64,000 bases of DNA, taken from positions 228,538 to 292,537 of the forward strand of contig CABFPE010000500.1 of the NCBI GenBank assembly GCA_900660155.1. Reading direction: 5' to 3'. Both the position numbers and the translations under genes were made by a program. Below, piece by piece: positions 49,376-60,628 of this stretch. Under the pieces are notes generated by a model. That model was not told the DNA's origin. It searched no databases and worked only from the letters and a program-made list of their open reading frames with translations. The stretch's first letter is position 1. Every line of letters begins with the position of its first letter. The stretch comes from Hofstenia miamia (lineage: Eukaryota; Xenacoelomorpha; Acoela; Hofsteniidae).

Positions 49376-50051
49376 CTGTGTTTGTGCATCACTTTCCATA
49401 TCTGAAAGTTAGCAACATTGATAATAAAATGAAGATCTCAAATGAAGTAAATAATATAGATGCTGAGCATAGCAGTTATTAGTAAAGTGGTCTGATCTGA
49501 TGATCTAAGGATTTCAGGTAAATCAAATGCTTTTCATTGGCTAATTAAAGCATTTGGCTTGCTATTTTAATAAATCTCGTTGATTAATATCACTGTATGA
49601 CTCAAAGTTAGTATTTAACAAGAAATAAAACAGTGAATGTGGTCAAATCAGACCACTTTGGCGTTCTAGTGTTAAATTGGCTATACACTACACAAATCAT
49701 AATGACGAGAATAAATGTGATTCAACTCAATACTTTATCTTCAAATACCCAAAAAGAAGGATGTTTTGGTGCAAAACCAATTTATAAAAAAATTAACCGG
49801 ATATTGAAGAGTCAGAAGTTGGAGCATAAATGCATATATATATATATATTAACTTACTCTCCCAAAAAATCGTTTAAAAATTTGTTCTAGAGAATGATGA
49901 GAAGTTGATTTTACTTGAAGTCACTTTTTTAAATTGTTGTGCAAACTCAGGTAATTCAGAAGATGAAAGAGCACCTTCTCTTGTCACATTTTAGGTGTCC
50001 CATAAACTAAGGCTTGCTCAATTATGTAAGTGTCTCATTAAAACTTTGCAG

Positions 50052-51110
50052 GTACAGGGTGTTCATTAAGTAACCGGACGACTTTATACGATTCATATTC
50101 TTTAAAGTTTGAACATAAGTCACGCATGCATAACTTTTTAGATGTTTTAAAATGAAATGAAAATAATATACAATAAAAATGTGTATTCATGTTATAAACA
50201 TTATTTCTTACAAACACAAGCACTGTATTTTAAGACAAATACCGTGAATCCCGAAAACTTCAACTAAGAGAATCAACTTTTAACCATGTAATTTTTATTT
50301 TAACGACGAAAACACAGAAGATAAATAAACATTACTTTCTGAGAACACGAGAAAATGTGCACTATTCATTGCTAAGCAAGCGTCCACGCATTCATTAAAA
50401 CTCACAATCACTCTTTGCAAGACATCAGGAGTTACAGTGTTCATCCCGAGCTCGATTCTTGTCTTCAGGTCATTCAATGAAGCGGCCCAAACAAGCAAAA
50501 CCCTTTCGGCAAGGTTTGTAGATTTTCGCGGATCTTTGCTGACCGCTATATAGTGACGTTGGCGATGTGCGGAGTCGCGTTGTCCTGTTGAAACCAAGCT
50601 GATGATAACTCTACTTTTGCGACTTGCAGATCCATGAGAAAATCGCCGTCAATAATGCTGCGATAGACAACTTCATCAATATTTGGTGTGTGGCAGAAAG
50701 GCCCAATGAGTACTCTCTCTGAAACAACCACCCAAGCCGTCAGTCGGTCTGAATGTAAGGATTTGTAACCAACACATGAGGATTTTCCTTGCCGCAAACG
50801 CGATAGTTGTAGCTATTGACATAGACGTTCATCCAAAAATGTGCTTTATCACTGAAAAACACATTTGAAAAATTTCTCGTCATGCGACATCTTCTCGCGA
50901 ACTCATTGGCAGAATGAGATGCGTTGGCTCGAAGCGCATGATGCTTTGAGAGCGGTAGGAATACACTAATAGCGTTCGGCGACAAATGACCTTGTGTAAC
51001 CAACTTGCTTGGAGATTTGTCGCAGAAAATGATCGATTTTCTTGGACCATTTCTCCAACTGCTTCCACAGCCTCTTGCCTCGAAGGCCTTCCAGATCATG
51101 ATCCGTCATT
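50052..51110 (-). mobile_element. Mariner/Tc1-like DNA transposon, truncated and decayed
   Basis: The 3' end is at 50054, next to a TA dinucleotide (target site type of Tc1/mariner), with the terminal sequence CAGGGTGTTCATTAAGTAAC. The minus strand carries a transposase split over several frames: a helix-turn-helix region (EAVGEMVQENRSFSATNLQ, about 51065-51000), the first catalytic Asp block (FFSDKAHFWMNVYVN, about 50850), the second (AWFQQDNATPHIAN, about 50590) and a C-terminal block (SLNDLKTRIE to FNECVDACLAMNSAHF, about 50470-50350). The segment that should hold the third catalytic Asp (D-L-x-P-L-D-F) is missing, so an internal deletion is likely. No matching inverted repeat is found on the right side, where the sequence meets the tail of the next LINE. 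Confidence 0.75.
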
Positions 51111-53202
51111 TATATCTGTATTTATATCTGACGAATATCTGACAAAATCGTGTAGATATGTACAATACAATACAATACAAAAAGACTTTATTGCTTATTA
51201 AACAAAGAAATTTCACTTTTTAACAAAAAAACTCAATATTTCTTAAAGCAAATTCTTAAAATGGCATATAGTACAATTATACACTAAAAATGAGTAGAAA
51301 TATTATTAGATGCATATAAATAAATAAATATATTGTTGTGTAAATAAATCCTTTATTTGTATTTTAACTTTTGAAGATGTATCAAAATGATCAATATTTG
51401 TATTTAGATGGATGCAATTTGCTAATTTATCAATAAGGCTCAAGAAGCAATTATCTGTTTTGCACTTGTTAATTTTGCACTTGAAAAGCATTTTATTGTA
51501 GAGCCCTAATCCTTATTTCGGAATATATAGGTAAACGTAGACAAAGATATTAAAATCAATGTTATTAGTAAGCATACTGTTAAATTGACATTTCTCCTTG
51601 TTGAATTTCGCAATATTTTCTAAGCACCAATTGTTTAATCTTAAATAATCCTCATTTATATCACTAAGGTCATTACAAAGTAATTTTAAGCCGTAAGCAA
51701 ATAAGAATGGAGTGTAGCAAAGTAGTAATATAAAAATTTAGAAAAATATAGGACCACGAACAGATCCTTGATTAACACCACTTGTTATATTGGTCTGATC
51801 GGGCATTATGCCATTGAAAATTACTTTTTGTGTTCTTTTCGTAAGACCAAATTAATTTTAGTAAATTACCAGCAACTCCAATGTCTTTAAGTTTTTATAG
51901 GAGAATTCTACGTGAAACTTTATCAAAAGCTTTTGAAAAGTCTAAATATAGAACAAAACTATCTATATTACATCGAAATTGTCATACATATTAGACAAAA
52001 ATTGAAGTAATTGTGAAATAGAATACCTATTTTTATAAATCCATGCTGTGATTTTGAAATACTTTCCCGAACTACAGTCGCTTAAATATTATCTTTTCAA
52101 ATATTAATGATAGTTTTGGTAAGATGCTTATTGGTCTGTAATTTATAATTTTTCTCCTTAATCCTTTCTTGTGGATTGGATGGATAATTGCTTGCTACCA
52201 GAAAGATGGAAATGTACCTGATGTAAATATATTCTAAAATAGTTGTAAAAGTGTTTTTGAAAACTTCTTTAAGAAAAAATTGGGGATGTTATCATATCCA
52301 CATCCTTTCTCTGAGAGATTGGAAATCACTTCAAATACGTTTTAAATTTCTATTTCAAGTTTGTTGATTAACGACAATGGAAATGCGATATTCGTAATAT
52401 TAGCATCACTTGGATTATAAACAGAAAAAAATTATTCATTCAAAGCCTTAGATATATCATGCAAATCAGTGAGATCTATGCTGTTATAAGACATTATTTT
52501 AGGAAAACTTCAATTAAATATTGCATTTATAAGAAAGTAACATTCATTCAAATTTGTTTTAAGAGAAAAATTGTTTATGAAAGTAACTTTATCTAACTTT
52601 ATGGAATCTAATAGATTCCTAACAGCTTTACTATATAAATAATTGTTAAAAGAACGTTTTCGTTTTAAACTATTCAATTTATTAAGGCAATGCATTGAAT
52701 GAGAACTAAGATATTTTGGTAGTAATTGACTTTTTCTTCTTCTATATAGTACATAGTTTTCTATAATTAGAGATTTTCATAGTTAACATAAGCGTCAATA
52801 TGTACGTCAATGACATCAAAACTAATAAAAGAAAATAATGATCTTCCTAAAAGTTCATGAAGCTATTCTGGTGATTGATGAAAAGAATACTGTTTAAATT
52901 CAATAGTTTTATCATTTTCTACCTTGCCGAAATTTAATGCATCATAATCATCAAAGTTAATTATAAATGATATGAGAGCATGGTCAGAAAAAATTTTCAT
53001 TTTCAAGAAGGTAATCCAAAGCTTCAATTTTATTAGAATTTGTGAAGATCAAATCAAGTAAGTTTCCGCTAATATGAGTAGGAAAGTCAACTAATTGATC
53101 ATAATTAAAATGTATTAATTCCTCTTAAAATGCATTCATCGTCTTTATTTGCTGAAATACAACTTTCCCAATTAACATTAGGCATATTGAAGTCACCACA
53201 TA

Positions 53203-53622
53203 TCACTGAATATTTATTTTTGGACAAAAACTTATAAGAAGTACAAAAAATTCAAACTCATTTTGATAGTAATAGAATGCTCTAATAATTTGTGTTGTAC
53301 TAGGTCTATATTCACTTGACGTTGGGGGGACATAAAAGTAGAGAAATAAGATTACTTCGGTTGCAAAGTCGAAAGGAATTCCGCAGATGGAATCAAAATG
53401 TTTTTCATTAATGCTATAATGCTTGATAGTATCATCGCACATTATAATGCAACCACCATGATTAATTGTTATAATAAGGGAAATATTGTCTTTAATTGAA
53501 GAATCAAACCAAGTTTCAGTTAAGCATAAAATTTTACTATTATTCGCTATTGCATGCGATAATAAACTCAAACATCTATTAAAATTTACTAAACTTTGAC
53601 AATTCGTGTACATGCAGTTCAC
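53203..53622 (-). pseudogene. LINE endonuclease (APE) domain remnant
   Basis: Open frame starting MNCMYTNCQSLVNFNRCLSL with ILCLTETWFDSSIKDN, the N-terminal half of an APE-type endonuclease (N-x-R-S-L-x-N, then L-T-E-T-W). The GDFN motif is seen just beyond the frame, near 53180. Catalytic role: nicking of target DNA to prime reverse transcription. Confidence 0.65.
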
Positions 53623-53631
53623 GTTCGTTAG

Positions 53632-54035
53632 TCACAAATAAACTTCAACCTGAGTGCCATTATGAAAAACTTTTAACTTTCTTATATTTAATTCATTATG
53701 ATTAACGCCATTTTGTAAAAGTTCGCGTCTTTTCTTTAATAACTTAGATTCAATTAGGCAATCTGATTGACGAAGTTCAGCTTTCATATATATTGAATGA
53801 CATTCATAATTTTTCAACTTATAGGCATTAGCCAATATAATTTTCTTGTTCTAAAAAAACCTACATTTAGTAAAAGTGGGTGAGGCTGATCATAATTACT
53901 TTTGAATTTTCCAATGTGAAAGACATCAACTTTACAATTAACATCCTTAAAGTCTTTTAAAATGTGATCAACTTTTTCATTAAATTCGTGCACTATTGTA
54001 TTAAATTTTTCAAAATTTTGATTAACACGGTTCAC
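53632..54035 (-). pseudogene. LINE ORF1 remnant
   Basis: Two overlapping frames: one with NQNFEKFNTIVHEFNEKV (probable coiled coil) then HPLLLNVGFF, and one with NAYKLKNYECHSIYMKAEL, KLLKKRREL. This pattern (coiled coil, RPxPLLLK-like, xANAYKLKN, LKKRREL) is that of CR1/Jockey-type ORF1 proteins that bind LINE RNA. A one-base shift near 53830 separates the frames. Confidence 0.65.
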
Positions 54036-54330
54036 TTGAAGCGTTATTTCATATTGAAGGTTTTTAATTGAATTGTATAACTTCGATAATTCTGGAGAGA
54101 AAAGAAATCAACTTCAAAAAATTTTTTTAGCCTTCATTGCATACCTTAAGAAAGTTTCCTTTATATTTTTGGAAGGAAGTAACAAAATCCTTATCAAACC
54201 GGAACATTAACATTTAGTGTTAAAATGTAGACATTTTTTGCAGAAAAAACACTTGAACAATTTCTGTTCCTTAAAAATTCTGTCATTACAGGAGAAACAA
54301 AATTGAATTATATTCAGAATTTGTATTCTG

Positions 54331-55072
54331 TGATAAATCTTTTGATATGCGCTTCATTTTAAAAGGAAGACAAATTATATAATGTAAATCAAATTATCAA
54401 TTTGAAGCAGAATTAAAATTTCCTACCGTTCAGTAGTAAGTACTTGTTAAATTTTACAACTAATTAGCATTCTTTTGCAATACAATTATGCCTGTTGAAT
54501 TTCGGAATTTGAAGTGTTGATTGTATTCATGATTTCTCAAAATTGCAAATTTATCAGTAAGGTTCTTCAAACTCAATTTGATGAAATTGATTTTATATTG
54601 ACATTTTTTAAAGAATCATAAAGTTGCGATGTATGGTAAGTTGTGTAGTGATATATTTATTGAAGAATTCATCTTCTCTGAGATCATTAAGATTGTTAAA
54701 ACATTACAAAAGTGCAATAAATAGTTTCTCGCTCGCGGGTGTAATACAATTTGATGAGAAATGCATTTAATATTTTCCTAAATTGGATATTGCAAATTAT
54801 TTTTAAGGTTATCATCTTTAATAAGGTTTTGTTTCTGATGCAATATTGATTTTAAAATTGAATGTTTAGTTCATGTTATTATTTGCAAATGTCTAGGGTC
54901 ACAATTGGTAAAAATACTTTGTAAATTTTCATTAGAAATATACTATTGAAGATCCTTGCACCCATTATATCCTCTGCCCTTGTAATACATGTTGCTCAAA
55001 ACAAGGATTAAGCTTTTATTAAGGCAATATAATATATTTATAAGATAAATTTTTGCTTAAATAAAGTCTCTT
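54331..55072. other. Unassigned AT-rich sequence between LINE copies
   Basis: No coding motif or repeat boundary could be fixed in this interval. It may hold the 5' UTR of the LINE to the left. Confidence 0.35.
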
Positions 55073-55430
55073 AATAATAATAATAATAAAGTCATAAGCA
55101 CTTTATTTCATTGAAAATTCATAAAGTATAGCTTGAACAAAACAGTTGTTCTACAAACTACAATATTGAGGTCTGTTGCCATGCATGCATTTTTTTGTTG
55201 TCCCTCTTATATTTTGATGAGCCAGGAGATTGTGTTTCAATTTTCGCTTAAACACTTGAATATTCTCGGCCGATCTTATCTCCATATGAAGACTGTTCCA
55301 ATGTTTATAGTATTAAATATGAAGAAATTTTTCCACACTTTGATTTGAATAAAATTGGTGATTTGCAATTTAATGTTGTTGAGTTGAAGTTAATGTGGCA
55401 TCGGTATGAAATCAGCGAGCAATCCTACTA
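55073..55430 (-). mobile_element. LINE 3' end with (TTA)n tail
   Basis: The minus strand encodes WNSLHMEIRSAENIQVFKRK then LKHNLL, the classic C-terminus (W-N-S-L-P-x-x-I-R-x-A-x-x-x-x-x-F-K-x-x-L-K) of a Jockey/CR1-like ORF2. It is followed by a short 3' UTR and a (TTA)n tail, which reads (TAA)n at 55073-55091 on the plus strand. Distinct from the other two LINE 3' ends in the window by its tail. Confidence 0.65.
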
Positions 55431-55439
55431 ATCTATCTA

Positions 55440-55930
55440 TAGAGGGTTTTGAGTTGAAGCATGGATTTACAGGTGCTACAAAAATAAGTAACTCCTCCTG
55501 CTATAATACCCTATCCTAATAAAAGTTAAGATAAGCAGGACATCGTGTTAGGGAAGGGTGGCCACACTCGACCGACCCAATACAGATAACCTTAAGAAAG
55601 AGGCGTATAAGACTAGAGCTCTATTTAAGATAAAGAATAAAGAAGTCCTAACCTTTGGGTGCAGTGAGTGAAACCTACGTACTAAGAAAAAAACCTACAC
55701 TCAGTGCGTTTCTCATCTCGTGCAATTTTGGTGATAGCAATAAAGGCTAATTTTATTTATGAGTGAAATGTAGTACAACAAAAACCCTAACCGTATACCT
55801 AACTTAAGTCAAAGCGACATGCCAGCCAAGCTTTCCTCCGGCTGGGTGCCCTTTAACTACGCAGACGAATTAAGAAACACATAATTTATAATAAAATATA
55901 AAGTCAAGATGAAAAGTATAAAATGAATTT
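55440..55930. other. Unassigned GC-richer block
   Basis: A segment with higher GC than its flanks (GGGAAGGGTGGCCACACTCG near 55551, CCAGCCAAGCTTTCCTCCGG near 55822). No coding frame, terminal repeat or tRNA-like box was found. It could be the body of a non-autonomous element. Confidence 0.3.
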
Positions 55931-56211
55931 ACTGAGAATATACTGAAAAGAATATAAATATACAAATCGCACATATTTATAGAAAATAAAACGGGTAATC
56001 ATAAACAAAATCATACTGTAGAAAAATATGGACAAATATCTGACAGGTACAAATTTGGTCTTTTGCTACACTAATTTTACCGCGATATTTAACAGAAATT
56101 TAAAACTAAAAATATAGCACCGTTGTCAGTTTGTCAAATTATCAATTTAATAAAATCGTAAGATTAATATTGAAATTGCAATAAAATAAATAATTGAAGC
56201 AATGACTGTCT

Positions 56212-58360
56212 TTATGCCTCATTAATGTCAACATTTAAAAAAATTAGAAAACTTGGAAGTTTATTTAATTGTTTATAAAGAATTAGTAAGGTGGTAAATT
56301 TAATGAAATCCTTAGGTGCTAGGAAATTGAATTTTTGTAAAAATTTACTAGCGTTTTGTTTGTTAGTGTTAAATAAGACTCTGATTGCTCGTTTGAAAGT
56401 TATATTGATTTTATCACTATTGAAAATACTTAAGCTATTTAAAAGTTGACATCCATATGTGAATTGGCTGGTTACAAAGGCATTTATGAATTGTGGATTT
56501 TTTGTAAATCGCCTAATCTCAAAAAGATAGTTTATTCCTTTATTCATCAGTTGAATTTTCTTTGAAATGAATTCATTGAAATTAAGTTCTTGATTTAATT
56601 CTAAATATTTAACTGTATCATTTTGTTTAATGGTATGATCTTCTATTTTCAACGTTACCTTAGATGCAATACTTCTAATTTGCTTTGGCGAAAATATTGT
56701 AAACTGAGTTTTGTTGATATTTAGCATTAACGTATTTTGATGAACATATTTTGTAATATGCTTTAAGTTATTTGTTAATGTATTGCAGCAATATAAGGAT
56801 TTTTGTGCTTTGTTAAAATACATGTGTCATCTGCATATTGACATATCTGACAATTTCCAGTCTGACTAATATCATTTACATACGATGTAAATAAGAGAGG
56901 ACCTAGAACTGTTCCTTGTGGAACACCATTTTTGTTGTTGAGGTAGCTGGAATAAACATTTCCTATCTTTACTCGTTGCTTCCGTTCTGTAAGGAAACTA
57001 TACAACAGTTGAATGCTACTGTCGTCAAACCCACGTGCCTTTAGTTTTTCACGAATTATATTATGATTAATGCTATCAAATGCTTTGCTTAGGTCTAATA
57101 ATGCATTGGCTGTACATACAGTACATTGCCATTTATATTAAGTCGAATGTTTTCTGTGATAGACAAAAGGGCATCAATAGTTGAACGTTTTGCTCTAAAC
57201 CCAAATTGCCTTTCAGATAGTATGTTATTTGAATTTAAGTAGCTAAATATTTGATTGCTAAGAAACTTTTCGAAAACTTTTGCAAAGGGTCTGTTATTGA
57301 AATAGACCAATAGTTTTTGCCCATTAGGGGGTTGCGCTTTTAATAGGTAGGATTTTTTCAATATAGTTGGAAACTGGTTTTCTCTGATGCAAAAATGGAA
57401 AATGAACAATAATTGCTCAGCAAAGTAATGAATATACTTTGTAATAGCAAAAACTGGTATGCTTAGTGAACCACAGGATTTATGAGAAGCAGTTTCTTTA
57501 CAACATGTAACATCTCTTCCATATTAATGAAGTTGAAGCTAACTTTGTTTCATCCGATGCCATTCCTCTAAACGCTTCCCTTGGGCCAGTATAATTTCCT
57601 AAGTTGATAAATATGCTATTGAGGTGATTCGCCAGAGTTTTCTATCTGAAGCAATTCGGTTATCAATTGATAATCTTTGAATATGTGTATCATATGAATT
57701 GATGTTTAAAAATCTTCTAACGAAATTCCATTTGTCGCTCCATTTATTTTTTTAGATTAATTATCTTTTTCTAAATTTGAGAAAGTTTACCTTCAACATT
57801 CATGCAATCTGATTGCATCCTTATTTTTTGCAATATTTCCTTTTACATTCAAGCGCCTTGATTTCTGGATGCCTTGTTCTTTCTTTCAATATAGTTTTAT
57901 TTCTTGAGTTGTAAAAATACTTCCTTTTCATTGGGGCTATTGTGTCCAAACATCTTTTAATATTGGAGATGAAGAACTTCAGAATGTCATTAGGATTGTC
58001 TAGTGTAAAAACGAAATCAAATGGGATATTCTTTAACAGGTCTATGAATTTGCAATCCTGAAAATGTTTGAAGCTCCTTGAAACAATGAACTTACTAATT
58101 TTTGGAGTTTGCTGATTGGATATAATTAAAATTAAATATTGATCACTCAAGCTATTTTCGAAAATTTACAAATTCTTTTAATAGAACATAATCGATCAAC
58201 GACTGTGGCCTTTTTGGAACACTGCTATTTAGTAATTGGAGATTTTGCATAACACACAAATTATCAATCAGCTTTCTCTCACTTGTTTGGAAATAATTTA
58301 TGTTGTAGTCCCCAAATAGTAGGATTTGTTACTTATTTGACATGCATTGTCAATTTCTTA
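56212..58360 (-). mobile_element. APE-type LINE (CR1/Jockey-like), 5'-truncated
   Basis: Minus-strand ORF2 pieces in order: end of the endonuclease (GDYNINYFQTSERKLIDNL, then RPQSLIDYVLLK, about 58320-58180), linker (KYFYNSRNKTILKER, about 57900), RT fingers (RPFAKVFEKFLSNQIFSYL, then FGFRAKRSTIDALL, about 57290-57170), palm (NKNGVPQGTVLGPLLF and CQYADDTCIL, about 56930-56830), then thumb and C-terminal domain to a stop at 56212. The frame is shifted several times. The RT palm shows the YADD box of group II-like RTs, typical of LINEs. The 5' side stops at a TAA microsatellite at 58361. Confidence 0.8.
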
Positions 58361-58380
58361 AATAATAATAATAATAATAA
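58361..58380. repeat. (AAT)n microsatellite at 5' junction of a LINE
   Basis: Six to seven AAT units immediately before the RLE-type LINE. ATAATAATAAT is found at its 3' end near 59351, consistent with insertion within a TAA repeat. Confidence 0.85.
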
Positions 58381-59362
58381 GGCTAAAGGAATATGTAGAA
58401 GAGCAACCTAAGGGGTCCCTACTAGAGGTCACTAAGGAGTTAAAGAAGATAAGAACTGAGGGTGAAGGAAAGAAGATATACCAGAGTAGGATAGAATCAG
58501 AGAGACAAACAAGGTATAGGCAGAAGGCAATGCATGGAGAATACTGGAGGAACACAGAAAAGTGTGATAGAGAAGAGAGCAACAAGTGGTTAAAGAAGGC
58601 AAGAATAAAAAGAGAAACAGAAGCACTGATAATGGCAGCACAGGAGCAAGCAATAAGAACAAACTGGGTGAAGAAGCATATAGACAGAAGAGTAGAAGTA
58701 AGTGATAAGTGTAGGCTATGTAAGAAAGAGGCGGAGACAGTAGATCATCTGATAGCAGGGTGTGAGAAGTTGGCACAGAATGAGTATAAGTTCAGGCACG
58801 ACAAGGTGGGAAGAATGGTACACTGGAGTTTGAGCAGGCAGCATGGGTTAGAAGCAGGAGACAAGTGGTATGAGCACAAGCCACAGGGCGTCATAGAAAA
58901 TGATAAGGTTAAGATACTGTGGGTTTCATCATACAGACGAGCAAAGTGATAGAAGCACGGAGGCCAGACATAGTAGTGGTAGACAAAGAGAAAGATTAGG
59001 AACAGTGATAGACATAGGAGTACCAAAGGACAGGAATGTAGAAAGCAAGGAGAAAGATAAGATAGACAAGTACAGGAGGTTGGCAGAGGAAATAGAGAGG
59101 CTGTGGAATTTAAAGAACATCAAAGCAGTCATGGTAGTTACAGGAGCACTTGGAGCAATGAGCAAGAAGTATAAAAAATATTTTGAAGAGCTGAGATTAC
59201 AAAGTGGGGAGTGGGGATTTGATGTAGCACAGAAGGCATTGCTGTTAGGAACACCTAGAGTCCTGAGGAAAACTCTCACACTCCTTGGGAACTGGTGATT
59301 GCCCCGAGCTGAGAGTGATACCAGCATAAAGCTGTGAGAAAGTAATGAGATAATAATAATAT
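58381..59362 (+). mobile_element. RLE-type LINE (Dong/R4-like), 5'-truncated, in TAA repeat (family C)
   Basis: The plus strand from 58383 reads LKEYVEEQPKGSLLEV, then RYRQKAMHGEYWRNTEK, a W-L-K-K-A-R-I-K-R-E-T-E segment, the zinc knuckle CRLCKKEAETVDHLIAGC, HDKVGRMVHWSL and KWYEHKPQGVIEND. The frame then shifts to ARRPDIVVVDKEK (about 58955) and again to VIDIGVPKDRNVESKEKDK (about 59010) and VVTGALGAMSKKYKKYF, ending LGNW. The RPDIVVVD and VIDIGVPKD blocks are the PD-(D/E)XK core of RLE-type LINEs. Two frame shifts make it dead. The 3' UTR ends in a TAA repeat. Dong of Bombyx mori is reported to insert in TAA repeats, so the location fits that lineage. Confidence 0.78.
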
Positions 59363-60290
59363 TACAAGAAACGAGAATCAGGAAAAGCCTACAGCTAGAG
59401 CAGGTAAGTGAGCAGGTCAAGTGCAAGGCTACACAAGAACAAGAAGTGACAACAACTGGCAAATTAAGATAGGCCCTAAAGAAAAATGAATTACTGATAA
59501 GCACCAGGCAGAAATGGGGAACATTAGTATTGACTTAACAAGGTTAAAAGCATTCGGATGCAGAACATAAAGAAAGAAGTGAGATAAGGAACTTCAGGAC
59601 AATAACATATCTACCAAATACTTGGAAATTGTTAATTCAGTGACTTTAAGCATACTGAAATGTTACCTAGAACAGAACAGGTTGATATCAGAGGAGTGGA
59701 AAGGATGTAGGACAAATGGTAGAAGACGTAAATAGAAGAAGACAAACTTAGCAATAACGTGAATAACTACAAAACTGAGATAGATGGTCACAGGATGAAG
59801 TTCAGGTTTGGCACCACTACTGTTTGTATGTAACTTAATCGCAATCACCGGCCTATGACATAAATTTAAAAAAATGGCAGATCAGTGAGTAACCTGTAGA
59901 TATATGTTGGTTCAAGGACTGCAGAAGTAAGTGGAGACATTGGAAAGGCAAATAGAGAGGCTGGGGTTGGAGTTTGGATTAGAAATTTTGCAACAGTAAC
60001 ACTGATCAGAAATATGTATACAGACAGAACGAGCACTGTGGATAAGAAGGAAAATTGCAAATGCTTAAAAGAGATAGAACAAATGTCAAGAAAAGGAAGA
60101 GACGAGTGAGGAAGCAATGCAAGAGGAAGATAAGAAAGGTTCTACAGCAGACAGCAATAAAATGGCAGAACAACATAAAGGCAATAAATACAAGTGTGAT
60201 TTCAGTGTTGAGATACTCTGCATGAATGACTATGTGGGTTAAATGAGAGAGTGAGACTAAAAAGACTAAAAAACTTAGATAATGCTTTCA
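59363..60290 (+). mobile_element. RT fragment of an RLE-type LINE, heavily decayed
   Basis: Plus-strand text, broken by many stops, includes RTITYLPNTWKLL (about 59600), LISEEWKGCRTNGRR (about 59680), KKTNLAITW, SSGLAPLLFVCNLIAITGL (about 59800) and VISVLRYSA (about 60200). The order (T-C-L-P-T-x-W-K-L-L, E-E-Q-K-G-C, K-T-N-L-A-x-A-W, LSPLLF, ISVLRY) is that of the RT domain in elements like the one at 58381-59362. It lies downstream of the C-terminal part of that copy, so it is a separate or rearranged insertion. Confidence 0.65.
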
Positions 60291-60595
60291 GTTGTCTTGC
60301 TTGTAATTTCTTAGAGTACAAAATTAATAAATTAGTGAATTTTTGATGTTTTATGCATTGTTCGTAAATGTGAGCGGCATGATTTGAGAAGATTTAGTTA
60401 TTTTTAAAATTTACATCATTAAGATTGTATTTGACAGAACACAATTAATGTGCTTCAACTTTTTGGACATATCTGTTTAGAGTCCCTCCCCCATACCAGT
60501 ATACTCCATTTTGCAATTGACTTAAATAAGTTCTTGATATATGATTATACCCCATTAGCTTTATGCAGAACAATATGGAGTACTCAAGCTCATTG

Positions 60596-60597
60596 AA

Positions 60598-60626
<29 letters not shown>
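60596..60626. repeat. (AT)n microsatellite
   Basis: About fifteen AT dinucleotides. The open frame at 60445-60666 on the minus strand is built partly on this run and is rejected. Confidence 0.92.

Positions 60627-60628
<2 letters not shown>

Larger units (their letters stand above)
51155..54330 (-). mobile_element. APE-type LINE (CR1/Jockey-like), nearly full length but decayed
   Basis: Minus-strand order: ORF1 with a zinc-binding block (C-x2-C-x13-C-x2-C-x4-H-x4-C, about 54310-54215) and a later HPLLLNVGFFRTRKL segment, then an APE endonuclease start (MNCMYTNCQSLVN, CLTETWFDSSI, near 53620-53500), then RT motifs NYRPISILPKL (about 52130), VLYLDFSKAFDKVSRRIL (about 51930) and a SGVNQGS block (about 51770). 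It ends in a tail of repeated ATTGT units, seen as (ATACA)n at 51157-51180 on the plus strand. Many stops and frame shifts are spread through RT, so this is an old copy. The 5' boundary is approximate. Inside, 53203-53622 is the best-preserved frame. Confidence 0.75.

Noticed and set aside
58432-58776. 114-codon minus-strand hydrophobic frame
   Set aside because: Also antisense to the LINE C-terminal region; the Leu/Ser richness comes from the complement of Glu/Lys codons.
58929-59504. 191-codon minus-strand frame
   Set aside because: Antisense shadow of the RLE-type LINE; Ser/Leu-rich and without a domain, while the plus strand carries the zinc knuckle and nuclease motifs.
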